DNA of 63,460 nucleotides from Thiocapsa imhoffii (GTDB lineage: Bacteria; Pseudomonadota; Gammaproteobacteria; Chromatiales; Chromatiaceae). The notes under the pieces were generated by a model that was given only the letters and a program-made list of their open reading frames with translations, was not told where the DNA came from and did not search any database. The stretch covers positions 1 through 63,460 of the forward strand of contig NZ_NRSD01000025.1 of assembly GCF_016583985.1 (NCBI RefSeq). Reading direction: 5' to 3'. The position numbers were made by a program, and so were the translations under genes. Shown here in pieces: positions 25,310 to 37,295 of the stretch (positions are counted from its first letter, which is position 1; each line of letters starts with the position of its first letter).

Positions 25310-26950
25310 ATGAACACCAACCAACCATCACTCCGAGAGTGTCCCGCGTGGGCCGCGTTACAAGATCATCGGGAGGCGATCGCACCGCTGACGCTGCGCC
25401 ACCTGTTCGCCGATGATCCTGAGAGAGGGGAGCGTCTCTCACTCGATGCTGTGGGCCTCTATCTCAATTACGCTAAAAACCGGATCACGGACGAGACCGT
25501 CAGGCTATTGGTACAGCTTGCTGAAACCTCAGGATTGCGTGAACGCATTGATGCGATGTTTCGTGGTGAGCGTATCAATGTCTCGGAAAACCGATCGGTG
25601 CTGCACATTGCACTGCGCGCGCCACGTGGTACGTCAATCCTCGTTGATGGCGTCAATGTCGTCGATGACGTGCACGCCGTCCTGGATCGCATGGCGGCGT
25701 TTGCTGAGCACGTGCGTGATGGGACATGGAAAGGTCATACCGGTCAGCGGATCCTGAACGTGGTGAACATCGGCATCGGCGGCTCCGATCTCGGTCCCGT
25801 GATGGCCTATGAAGCACTGCGCTTTTACAGTGACCGTTCCATGACCTTCCGGTTTGTATCGAATATCGACGGCACGGATTTTGTCGAGGCGACCCGTGAT
25901 CTCAATCCAGCCGAAACCCTCTTCGTGGTCGCCTCAAAGACGTTTACAACGTTAGAGACCATGACCAACGCCCATGCGGCACGCGACTGGCTGTTACAGG
26001 GCTTAGGCGGGGATCAGGCTGCGGTTGCGCGGCATTTTGTTGCGGTCTCGACCAATGCGGAGGCGGTGTCACAGTTCGGGATCGACACGACCAACATGTA
26101 TGGCTTTTGGGACTGGGTCGGTGGACGATACTCGATGGACTCCGCCATCGGGCTCTCGACCATGCTGGCGATCGGTCCGGAAAATTTTCGTGCCATGCTC
26201 GACGGCTTCCATGCGATGGATGAGCATTTCCGAACGGCGCCATTTACTCAGAACATGCCAGTCCTGATGGGTCTGCTCGCGGTCTGGTATAACAACTTCT
26301 TTGGTGCTCAGACCATCGCGGTGTTGCCCTATGAGCAATACCTAAAGCGATTCCCGGCCTATCTTCAGCAACTCACCATGGAGAGTAATGGTAAACATGT
26401 GACGCTGAAGGGGGCGCCGGTCGGAGTGGATACAGGACCGGTCTATTGGGGAGAGCCGGGAACGAACGGTCAACATTCCTTCTACCAACTCATTCACCAA
26501 GGCACCAGACTCATCCCGTGCGATTTCATTGCATTTGGTCAGCCGCTCAATCCCCTCGGCCATCATCACGACATGTTGCTGGCTAATGTCTTTGCTCAGG
26601 GTGAAGCCTTGGCGTTCGGGAAAACCCCTGAAGAGGTCGCCGCCGAGGGATCGCCAGACTGGCTGGTGCCGCACCGAACATTCGAGGGCAACCGCCCATC
26701 CAATACCCTCTTGCTGGAACGGCTGACACCGGCAGCCCTGGGTAAGTTGGTCGCGCTCTACGAACACAGTGTTTTTACGCAAGGGGCCATCTGGGACATC
26801 GACTCCTTCGACCAATGGGGAGTGGAACTGGGCAAGGTGCTGGCGAAACGCATCCTCCCGGAGTTAGGGCACAGCGAGCCAGAACTGAGCCATGATCGTT
26901 CCACCAACGCCTTGATCCAACGCTATCGACAGTTGCGAGGCCCACAATGA
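25310..26950 (+). CDS. pgi: Glucose-6-phosphate isomerase
   Basis: 546 residues, full length for the bacterial enzyme. Signature stretches: NIGIGGSDLGPVMAYEAL, VVASKTFTTLETMTNA, WDWVGGRYSMDSAIGLS and the catalytic region MESNGKHV. It interconverts glucose-6-phosphate and fructose-6-phosphate. GAGGAGG precedes the ATG. Its stop overlaps the aldolase start by four bases, so the two are translationally coupled. Confidence 0.97.
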   Translation: MNTNQPSLRECPAWAALQDHREAIAPLTLRHLFADDPERGERLSLDAVGLYLNYAKNRITDETVRLLVQLAETSGLRERIDAMFRGERINVSENRSVLHIALRAPRGTSILVDGVNVVDDVHAVLDRMAAFAEHVRDGTWKGHTGQRILNVVNIGIGGSDLGPVMAYEALRFYSDRSMTFRFVSNIDGTDFVEATRDLNPAETLFVVASKTFTTLETMTNAHAARDWLLQGLGGDQAAVARHFVAVSTNAEAVSQFGIDTTNMYGFWDWVGGRYSMDSAIGLSTMLAIGPENFRAMLDGFHAMDEHFRTAPFTQNMPVLMGLLAVWYNNFFGAQTIAVLPYEQYLKRFPAYLQQLTMESNGKHVTLKGAPVGVDTGPVYWGEPGTNGQHSFYQLIHQGTRLIPCDFIAFGQPLNPLGHHHDMLLANVFAQGEALAFGKTPEEVAAEGSPDWLVPHRTFEGNRPSNTLLLERLTPAALGKLVALYEHSVFTQGAIWDIDSFDQWGVELGKVLAKRILPELGHSEPELSHDRSTNALIQRYRQLRGPQ

Positions 26951-27852
26951 GTGCCCTAAGCGTCAGAGAGCAGCAACACCGAAAGATTGCAACCCAGTGC
27001 GGCTTCATCGCTGCGTTGGATCAGAGCGGTGGCAGCACCCCCACCGCATTGCGATCCTATGGAATCAAAGACGAGGCTTGGTCTACCGAGGAGGAGATGT
27101 TCAACCTGGTGCATCAGATGCGCACCCGCATCGTGACGAGCCCCAGTTTTAGTGGCGACCGGGTCTTTGGTGCCATCCTGTTCGAGGGCACCATGGATCG
27201 AGAGATCAACGATCTGCCTGCAGCGGACTATCTCTGGGGACAGAAGCGAGTGGTGCCGTTTCTGAAAGTTGACCAGGGACTTGCCGAAGAAGCGGACGGC
27301 GTTCGCTTGATGAAGCCGATGCCTGGGCTGGAGCGACTTCTCAAGAAGGCCAATCAGAAGGGCATCTATGGGACCAAGATGCGTTCGGTGATCAACCAGG
27401 CTGATCCCGCCGGGATTACGGCGATCGTCAGTCAGCAGTTCGTATTGGCGAGCCAGATTCTTGAAGCGGACTTGATGCCGATCGTCGAGCCTGAAGTCGA
27501 TATCCACTGCCCGGATAAGGCTGTGGCCGAAACGCTGCTTCGAGAGAACCTACTCAGCGCGCTCGAAGGGTTACCGAGCACCCAGCAGGTGATCTTCAAA
27601 CTGACACTGCCTGAGCAGGAAAACCTCTACGCGGATTTGGTTGCGCATCCACGGGTTCTGAAGGTGGTCGCCTTGTCTGGAGGCTATTCTCGCGCGGAAG
27701 GTGATCGGCGTTTGCGCCTAAATCAAGGCGTCGTGGCGAGCTTCTCACGCGCCTTGATCGAGGGTCTTTCAGCTCAACAAACCGATGCGGAGTTCGACAG
27801 CATCCTAGATGCTTCGATTCAGGCCATCTTTGAGGCGTCCATGACCTCATAG
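26947..27852 (+). CDS. fda: Class I fructose-bisphosphate aldolase
   Basis: 301 residues, matching the Staphylococcus-type class I aldolase: GFIAALDQSGGSTPTALRSYGI at the N terminus, MRTRIVTSPSFSGDRV, VVPFLKVDQGLAEE, and IVEPEVDIH. The Schiff-base Lys should lie in the KLTLPEQ segment. It cleaves or forms fructose-1,6-bisphosphate and, in other organisms, class I enzymes also condense erythrose-4-phosphate with DHAP to sedoheptulose-1,7-bisphosphate, which would feed the Shb17-like phosphatase here. No metal-site motifs of class II are present. Confidence 0.93.
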   Translation: MSALSVREQQHRKIATQCGFIAALDQSGGSTPTALRSYGIKDEAWSTEEEMFNLVHQMRTRIVTSPSFSGDRVFGAILFEGTMDREINDLPAADYLWGQKRVVPFLKVDQGLAEEADGVRLMKPMPGLERLLKKANQKGIYGTKMRSVINQADPAGITAIVSQQFVLASQILEADLMPIVEPEVDIHCPDKAVAETLLRENLLSALEGLPSTQQVIFKLTLPEQENLYADLVAHPRVLKVVALSGGYSRAEGDRRLRLNQGVVASFSRALIEGLSAQQTDAEFDSILDASIQAIFEASMTS

Positions 27853-28026
27853 CGCTTGGGTCCGGTGGGAATGACAAGACCGCTAGAGCGAAGGAACCCG
27901 TGGCTGCCATTCATGGGTCTTAGTGACGGCTTTTTGGATTCGCACTGACGATGTCCGTACGTTCAGGTGGCTAGGTCGGTGACCCGACGAAGCCGTGCTA
28001 TCAATGCTCAACACAGGGGTAAAACA

Positions 28027-29043
28027 ATGCAGCTTGGAATGATCGGTCTCGGGCGAATGGGAGCCAATATGGTGCGTCGGCTCATTGCTGGAGGGCACGA
28101 CTGTGTGGTGTTCGACCGCTCTGTGGATGCGGTGAATCAGTTGGTGTCCGAGCGGGCAACGGGAGCGACTTCACTCGAGGATCTGGTCCAGAAACTGGAA
28201 CAACCACGGGCCGTGTGGCTCATGGTTCCGGCAGCGGTGGTGGATGAGACGATTGATGCGCTGCTGCCGCACCTTGAATCGGACGACATTTTGATCGACG
28301 GCGGAAATTCCTATTATGTGGACGACATCCGCCGTGCCAAAGCGCTGTCGGAGCGGAAGATTCACTATGTCGATGTGGGCACGAGTGGCGGCGTCTGGGG
28401 CCTCGATCGCGGCTATTGCATGATGATTGGGGGGGAGGATGCCGTAGTGAAGCACCTCGACCCGATTTTTGCCCGGCTTGCCCCGGGTATCGGCACCATC
28501 GACCGCACACCGCATCGTGATCCGAGCAAAGGCACCGCCGAGCAGGGGTATCTGCACTGTGGTCCGAACGGTGCGGGACATTTCGTCAAGATGGTCCACA
28601 ACGGGATCGAGTACGGGATCATGGCCGCGTATGCCGAGGGACTCAACGTGCTCGCCGCCGCGAATGTTGGGAAACAGACGCACGAGATCGATGCCGAGAC
28701 GACACCACTGCGTGATCCCGAGCATTACCAATATGATCTTGACCTCGCCGATATCGCTGAGGTGTGGCGCCGCGGCAGCGTCATTGCGTCCTGGTTGTTG
28801 GACCTGACCGCCGGAGCACTCAGCGCGGACCCTACACTCAGTAAATTTGAGGGGCGGGTCTCCGACTCTGGCGAAGGGCGCTGGACGATCAAGGCAGGCA
28901 TTGATGAAGGAGTCCCGACACCGGTTCTCTCCGCAGCACTCTTTGAGCGTTTTAGCTCACGGGGCAATGCTGAATTACAAAACAAGCTGCTGTCGGCCAT
29001 GCGCTACCAGTTTGGCGGCCACGAGGAGAAGCCATCAACATGA
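28027..29043 (+). CDS. gnd: 6-phosphogluconate dehydrogenase (short, GndA-type)
   Basis: The ATG at 28027 opens MQLGMIGLGRMGANMVRRL, so it is preferred over an in-frame start 60 bases upstream; product 338 residues. This is the short 6PGDH type (about 300-340 residues; the E. coli enzyme has 468). NADP/NAD site GLGRMG at 7-12, substrate signature DVGTSGGVWGLDRGY, and the catalytic segment KMVHNGIEYG. It oxidatively decarboxylates 6-phosphogluconate to ribulose-5-phosphate. It overlaps zwf by four bases (ATGA). Confidence 0.93.
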   Translation: MQLGMIGLGRMGANMVRRLIAGGHDCVVFDRSVDAVNQLVSERATGATSLEDLVQKLEQPRAVWLMVPAAVVDETIDALLPHLESDDILIDGGNSYYVDDIRRAKALSERKIHYVDVGTSGGVWGLDRGYCMMIGGEDAVVKHLDPIFARLAPGIGTIDRTPHRDPSKGTAEQGYLHCGPNGAGHFVKMVHNGIEYGIMAAYAEGLNVLAAANVGKQTHEIDAETTPLRDPEHYQYDLDLADIAEVWRRGSVIASWLLDLTAGALSADPTLSKFEGRVSDSGEGRWTIKAGIDEGVPTPVLSAALFERFSSRGNAELQNKLLSAMRYQFGGHEEKPST

Positions 29044-30425
29044 GCCTGAGTCCGCTGCAATCTGATGCATTGGTCTTCTTCGGCGCGACAGGCGATCTCG
29101 CCTATAAGAAGATTTTTCCGGCGCTGCAGTCCATGGTGAAGCGTGGTGTTTTGAATGTACCTGTGATCGGTGTGGCAAAAGCCGGATGGGGTCTGGAGCA
29201 GCTCAAGGAGCGAGCGCGGTCTAGTATTGAGGAGCATGGTGGCGGCACTGATCCGCAGGCCTTCCCCAAGCTGATGGACCTCCTCGGGTACGTGGATGGG
29301 GATTACGCGGACACCGCGACCTTTCAAGCGTTACGCCAAGCGCTCGGTGTTGCACAGCGTCCCGCGCACTACCTAGCAATTCCTCCAGTGTTGTTCGGCT
29401 CCGTTGTGGAGCAATTGGCCAAAACCGGCTGTACGGAATCGGGCACGCGGGTGGTGGTCGAAAAACCATTTGGCAATGATCTGGATTCAGCTCGAGCACT
29501 CAATGGCGTCCTCTTAGCCAGTTTTGATGAATCGCACATTTTTCGCATCGATCATTATCTCGGAAAGCGCCCTGTTCACAACATGGTGTTTTTCCGGTTC
29601 ACGAATCCGTTGCTGGAGACCCTGTGGAGTCGTGAGCACGTGAAAAGTGTTCAGATCACCATGGCGGAAGATTTTGGCGTCCAGGGACGTGGCGCCTTCT
29701 ATGATCAGACCGGAACCATCCGCGACGTGGTCCAAAATCATTTGTTCCAAGTGCTTGCGAATATAGCTATGGAGCCACCCGCTCGCACGGATAGCGAGTC
29801 GATGCGTGATGAAAAGGTCAAGGTGCTAAAGGCGATCACACCCCTTGCAGCAGCGGATGTTGTGCGAGGACAGTTTCGAGGTTACCAAGATGAGCCCGGA
29901 GTTGCGCCCGGTTCCACGACCGAAACCTATGTCGCGCTGCAGCTCGGTATCGACAACTGGCGCTGGGAGGGTGTGCCCTTCTTCATCCGTGCCGGTAAGT
30001 CGCTTCCCGTGACCTGCACCGAAGTCGTTGTCCATTTAAAGCGAGCGCCACGGGTTTTCCCGGATTGCCAGCCCCACCGTAACTACTTCCGTTTCCGGAT
30101 TTCTCCGGCCAACGAATTGGCAGTTGGAGTCACGGTCATGGACGCTGAGGAGAAGGGGCTGGGACAAGCCACGGAACTGATGGTGAGCCACCACCCAGAG
30201 GCGAATGAAATGGAGGCCTATGAGCGTGTGCTGACCGATGCGATAACAGGTGATCGAACCCTGTTCGCACGAGAGGACTATGTGGAAGAAGCCTGGCGCA
30301 TCGTCGATCCCGTGCTCAAGGCCGGAACGCCGGTACACCAGTATGAGCCTGGCTCTTGGGGACCCGCAGAGGCTGAACGGATCACGCCTCCGGAAGGCTG
30401 GGTTAACCCAAACATGACCACGTAG
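29040..30425 (+). CDS. zwf: Glucose-6-phosphate 1-dehydrogenase
   Basis: 461 residues. N-terminal coenzyme site FFGATGDLAYKK; active-site signature RIDHYLGKRPV with the catalytic His; VVVEKPFGNDLDSA. It oxidises glucose-6-phosphate to 6-phosphogluconolactone with NADP+. The lactonase gene (pgl) that normally accompanies it is absent from the window, as is transketolase. This is the last gene of the sugar-phosphate operon. Confidence 0.96.
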   Translation: MSLSPLQSDALVFFGATGDLAYKKIFPALQSMVKRGVLNVPVIGVAKAGWGLEQLKERARSSIEEHGGGTDPQAFPKLMDLLGYVDGDYADTATFQALRQALGVAQRPAHYLAIPPVLFGSVVEQLAKTGCTESGTRVVVEKPFGNDLDSARALNGVLLASFDESHIFRIDHYLGKRPVHNMVFFRFTNPLLETLWSREHVKSVQITMAEDFGVQGRGAFYDQTGTIRDVVQNHLFQVLANIAMEPPARTDSESMRDEKVKVLKAITPLAAADVVRGQFRGYQDEPGVAPGSTTETYVALQLGIDNWRWEGVPFFIRAGKSLPVTCTEVVVHLKRAPRVFPDCQPHRNYFRFRISPANELAVGVTVMDAEEKGLGQATELMVSHHPEANEMEAYERVLTDAITGDRTLFAREDYVEEAWRIVDPVLKAGTPVHQYEPGSWGPAEAERITPPEGWVNPNMTT

Positions 30426-30614
30426 GCGCGACGTGCTCGATTCTGATACCGGTCCACCGCTACGACATGCCTGACCCTGACTCAGGATGGTTTGGATGAC
30501 CTCTGCGTAGCGTCTCTAGCCATGGTCTTCGGCACTTGGGCGAGAGTTAAAACCTTTGAGATTTCAAGGGATTTTCACTCGGGCTCCGGTTCAATTTTTG
30601 TCCAATATGGGACA

Positions 30615-30643
30615 TTGACACTCGACTCCGTCTTTTTGATCAT
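30615..30643 (+). promoter_or_regulatory. Candidate sigma70 promoter before fumC
   Basis: TTGACA (30615-30620), 17 bases, then GATCAT (30638-30643, four of six matches to TATAAT), about 67 bases upstream of the fumarase ATG. The 284-bp gap 30426-30709 otherwise shows nothing and is clearly lower in GC than the genes that follow. Confidence 0.4.
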
Positions 30644-30709
30644 TTTGGACTTTAACACCGAGCGACTCGTCAGTTCCTCGCCCAAACGATTCAAAATCGG
30701 ATTTGCGCC

Positions 30710-32167
<1,458 letters not shown>

Positions 32168-32283
32168 GCGGGCTCGAAGGGGGCCCCGAAAGAAAGCCCG
32201 GACGGGCCATAAGAACACCTATCACCTGGCAGGTCGCTTGTGCGGCAATCAGCCTGTGCAGCAGCAAACAGAATGAGGACAGC

Positions 32284-34077
32284 ATGATGTTCAGCAGACT
32301 GGCGGAAGTGGTCCAGGATTCCGGTGGGCGTCGGATCCGCACCAAGGCCCGCGGCTATGAGGTTCTTCGTGACCCCGCGCTCAACAAGGGCACGGCCTTC
32401 ACGGCGGCGGAACGACAGGCGCTGGGCCTGCACGGGCTATTGCCCCCGGTCGTGACGACCGACATGGAGCCGCAGTTGGAGCGCGCGCTGATGGCCTATC
32501 GCGCCGAGCCCACGGATCTGGACAAGCACATCTACATGTGGCGGCTGCACGACAACAACGCGACGCTCTTCTACGCGCTGCTGCAGCGGCACATGATCGA
32601 GATGCTGCCCGTCGTCTACGACCCCGTGGTGGGCGAGTCAATCGAGAAGTACAGCGAGGTGATGACCCGCCCGCGTGGCGTGTTCCTCAGCATCGACGCC
32701 CCTGAAGAGATCGAGGCGCGGCTGGCGGCCTTCGGCGCGGGGCCCGACGACATCGATCTGCTGGTCGCCAGCGATGCCGAGGCGATCCTGGGCATCGGCG
32801 ACTGGGGCTCGAACGGGATTGACATCTCGATCGGCAAGCTTGCGGTCTACACCGCCGCGGCCGGGGTGGACCCGCATCGGGTGGTCCCAGTCATTCTCGA
32901 TGTCGGCACGGACAACGAAAAACTGCTGAACGACCCACTTTACGTGGGTTATCGTCACGGCCGCGTCCGCGGCCAGGCCTATGACGATTTCGTCGATGCC
33001 TATGTGGCAGCGGCACGGAAGCTCTTTCCGAAGGCCATGCTGCATTGGGAGGATTTCGGCTCGACGAATGCGCGGCGCATCCTGAATCGGCATCGCACCC
33101 ACCTGCCCACCTTCAACGACGACATGCAGGGCACCGGGGCCATCGTGATGTCGGCGGCCCTGAATGCCGTGGCGCGCGCGGGCACTCCCTGGACGGAGCA
33201 GCGCGTGGTGGTGCTGGGCGCGGGCACGGCCGGGGTCGGGATCGCCGATCAGATCCGTGACCAGATGGTGCGCAAGGGCCTGTCGCAGGACGAGGCCACG
33301 CGCCGGGTCTGGCTGGTCGATCTGCCGGGCCTGTTGACCGCCGAGATGACCGACGGCCTGCTGGATTTTCAGCGCCCCTATGCACGGCCGATGGACGAGG
33401 TCGCAGGCCTGGCCCGCACGCCCTGCGAGGTCTCGGCCAGTGCCGCGGCGCGCTGGCCGGAAATGGCGGCTCTGCGCAGGGCCGAAGCCGCGAAGGGCGG
33501 CATCATCGATCTCGCGACGGTGGTGGCGGCGGTGAAGCCGACGATCCTGATCGGCACCTCGACCCAGCCACAGATGTTCACCGAGTCGATCGTGCGCGAC
33601 ATGGCCTCCCATGTCGCGCGGCCGATCATCTTTCCGCTGTCGAACCCCACCGTGCTGCACGAGGCGACGCCCGCGCAGTTGTTGGAATGGACGGACGGAA
33701 AGGTCTTGGTCGCCACCGGCGCGCCCTTCGATGACGTGGTTCAGGGCGGCGTGACCTACAAGATCGGGCAGGCCAACAACGCAGCCCTATATCCCGGGCT
33801 GGGATTCGGCGTGATCGTCTCGCGGGCCTCGATGGTGAGCGACGAGATGCTGCTCGCGGCGGCCGAGGCAGTGGCCGGTCAGGCCACCGACGTCTCGCCC
33901 GGTGCCTCGCTGTTGCCCTCGAACGCCGATCTGCGGGTGACGTCGAGCGTGGTCGCCATCAATGTCGCACGCACAGCCGTCGAGCAGGGGCTCTCGAGCG
34001 TCGACATCGACGACATCACCGAAGCGGTGCGAACCGCACAATGGTGGCCGGTTTACTGCCCTGTTGAAGCCATCTGA
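32284..34077 (+). CDS. Malolactic enzyme-like / NAD-malic enzyme
   Basis: 597 residues of the malic enzyme superfamily. N-terminal domain: LNKGTAFTAAERQALGLHGLLP and MLPVVYDPVVGE. Nucleotide domain: VVVLGAGTAGVGIADQI. In the central region it reads GDWGSNGIDISIGKLAVYTAAAGVDP and LHWEDFGSTNARRILN. From memory, this resembles Oenococcus/Lactococcus malolactic enzymes (GDWG..., HWEDFG.SNA) more than E. coli MaeA (GDQG..., QFEDFAQ.NA). It should use NAD and Mn2+ to turn L-malate into either L-lactate plus CO2 or pyruvate plus CO2. It follows fumC by 116 bases and precedes lutABC. Confidence 0.88.
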   Translation: MMFSRLAEVVQDSGGRRIRTKARGYEVLRDPALNKGTAFTAAERQALGLHGLLPPVVTTDMEPQLERALMAYRAEPTDLDKHIYMWRLHDNNATLFYALLQRHMIEMLPVVYDPVVGESIEKYSEVMTRPRGVFLSIDAPEEIEARLAAFGAGPDDIDLLVASDAEAILGIGDWGSNGIDISIGKLAVYTAAAGVDPHRVVPVILDVGTDNEKLLNDPLYVGYRHGRVRGQAYDDFVDAYVAAARKLFPKAMLHWEDFGSTNARRILNRHRTHLPTFNDDMQGTGAIVMSAALNAVARAGTPWTEQRVVVLGAGTAGVGIADQIRDQMVRKGLSQDEATRRVWLVDLPGLLTAEMTDGLLDFQRPYARPMDEVAGLARTPCEVSASAAARWPEMAALRRAEAAKGGIIDLATVVAAVKPTILIGTSTQPQMFTESIVRDMASHVARPIIFPLSNPTVLHEATPAQLLEWTDGKVLVATGAPFDDVVQGGVTYKIGQANNAALYPGLGFGVIVSRASMVSDEMLLAAAEAVAGQATDVSPGASLLPSNADLRVTSSVVAINVARTAVEQGLSSVDIDDITEAVRTAQWWPVYCPVEAI

Positions 34078-34110
34078 CCCAAAGCAAGGCGTCCGGCACG
34101 GAGCCCAAAT

Positions 34111-34133
34111 GCGCAGGCCTTGAAGGCCTGCGC
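34111..34133. terminator. 11-bp perfect inverted repeat after the malic enzyme gene
   Basis: GCGCAGGCCTT and its complement are separated by one base, 33 bases after the stop and 65 bases before lutA. There is no T-run, so it may only attenuate read-through. Confidence 0.4.
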
Positions 34134-34198
34134 ACTCCGCTGCGTCTTACCGCTACGGCGCCATCAACGGCCCCCGCCAGAACCAGGAGACCTCTGCG

Positions 34199-34938
34199 GT
34201 GCGCGTCTCTCTCTTCGTCCCCTGCTATATTGACGTCTTCGAGCCGCGGGTCGGCATCGCCACGCTGGAGTTGCTGCGCCGCTTCGGCATCGACCCCACC
34301 TATCCGCTCGACCAGACCTGTTGTGGTCAGCCCATGGTCAACGCCGGCTGCCATGCCGAGGCCGTCGCGACCGAGGCGCATTTTGCCCGCACCTTCGCGG
34401 ATTGCGACTATATCGTCGTCCCCTCGGGCTCCTGCGTGCATCAGGTGCGCTATCACATGACCTCGGTGGAACAGACCGAGGAGGTCCGCGCGGTTCGCGC
34501 GCGCACCTATGAGCTGGTGGAGTTCCTGCACGATATCCTCAAGGTCGAGGCCTTCCCCTGGGCCGAATTCCCCCACAAGGTCAGCTATCACAATAACTGC
34601 AACGCCCTGCGGGGCATCGGTCACGGCACGGCTTCCGAGTTACGCGAGGCGCCCTTTTCCAAGCCGCTCGACCTCCTGCGCAAGGTGAAGGGAATCGAGA
34701 TCGTCGAACAGGCGCGTCCCGACGAGTGCTGCGGCTTCGGCGGCACCTTTTCGGTGTTCGAGCCCGCGGTCTCGGTCAAGATGGGGCATGACAAGGTGCG
34801 CGATCATGCGCAGAGCGGGGCCGAGTATGTCGTCTCGGCCGACAGTTCGTGCATGCTGCACCAGAAGGGGTGCGCAACCCGCCTCGGCCTGCCGCTGAAG
34901 TTCCGCCACATCGCCGAAGTCCTGAACGGAGCCCGCGC

Positions 34939-34942
<4 letters not shown>
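34199..34942 (+). CDS. lutA: L-lactate utilisation protein LutA (CCG-domain Fe-S subunit)
   Basis: 247 residues from a GTG start. Two cysteine-rich CCG domains are visible: CCGQPMVNAGC near 40-50 and CCGFGGTFS near 180, each with the paired cysteines and accompanying Cys residues (PCYID, SGSCVHQ, NNCNALR, SSCMLHQ). LutA works with LutB and LutC as an iron-sulfur L-lactate dehydrogenase giving pyruvate, probably passing electrons to the respiratory chain. Stop and lutB start overlap (ATGA). Confidence 0.93.
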
Positions 34943-36530
<1,588 letters not shown>

Positions 36531-36534
<4 letters not shown>

Positions 36535-37127
36535 TGACAGACGCGGCGATGTCGGCGCGAGAGCGCATCCTGGGCGCGTTGCGCAGCAACCGACCCGTGG
36601 GCGCGCATCCCCTGCCCGAACTACCACATTTCCCGCTCGACGACGGGGGCGACCGCACCGGCTATTTCCTGGCGGCGCTGAAATCCATGGGCGGGAAGGT
36701 CTTCGACGGGCGGCCCGATGAGGTGCTGGGCGCGCGGTTTCCCGATGCAAAGCAGATCGCCTCCACCGTGCCCGAGGTGGCGGGCAATCGCGATCTGACT
36801 GCGGTCGCCCATCCGCGCGACCTCGCCGATATCGATGTCGCCGTCACCCGCGCCCGGTTTGCGATTGCCGAGACCGGCACGGTGGCGCTACCCGATGCGG
36901 TGCTCGGCGTGAATGCGGTGGCCTATCTGGCACAGCATCTCGTCGTCCTGGTCGACCCCGCCGAGATCCTGCTGACGGTGCAGGACGCCTATCGCCGCCC
37001 CGAGATGGCCGCCCACGCCTACCTGGCGTTTCACACCGGCCCCTCGGCCACGGCCGACATCGAAGGTGTGCTGATCCACGGTGCGCAGGGCGTGCGCTCG
37101 CTGACAGTCGTTCTGGCAAGTCGATAG
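36531..37127 (+). CDS. lutC: L-lactate utilisation protein LutC (LUD domain)
   Basis: 198 residues, overlapping lutB by four bases. It shows the LUD-domain ending IAETGTVALPDA ... GPSATADIEGVLIHGAQGVRSL, conserved in LutC proteins. It is the third subunit needed for L-lactate oxidation. There is no regulator gene (LutR/LldR) nearby, so control is unknown. Confidence 0.92.
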
Positions 37128-37295
37128 GGCGCAGGGAGAAACGCGGGGCCGACCCGCGAGGAGTGGAACCGAGGCGGAGTCCAAACCGGGAACAGGCGTT
37201 GAGTCCTCCGTGGATCGGTCGGAAACGGGTGTGGTGGTGGGATGCGTCCGGTCGTCTGGCCTGCGCATCGACAGTGTTTGGAGAGGAGACGCGTT

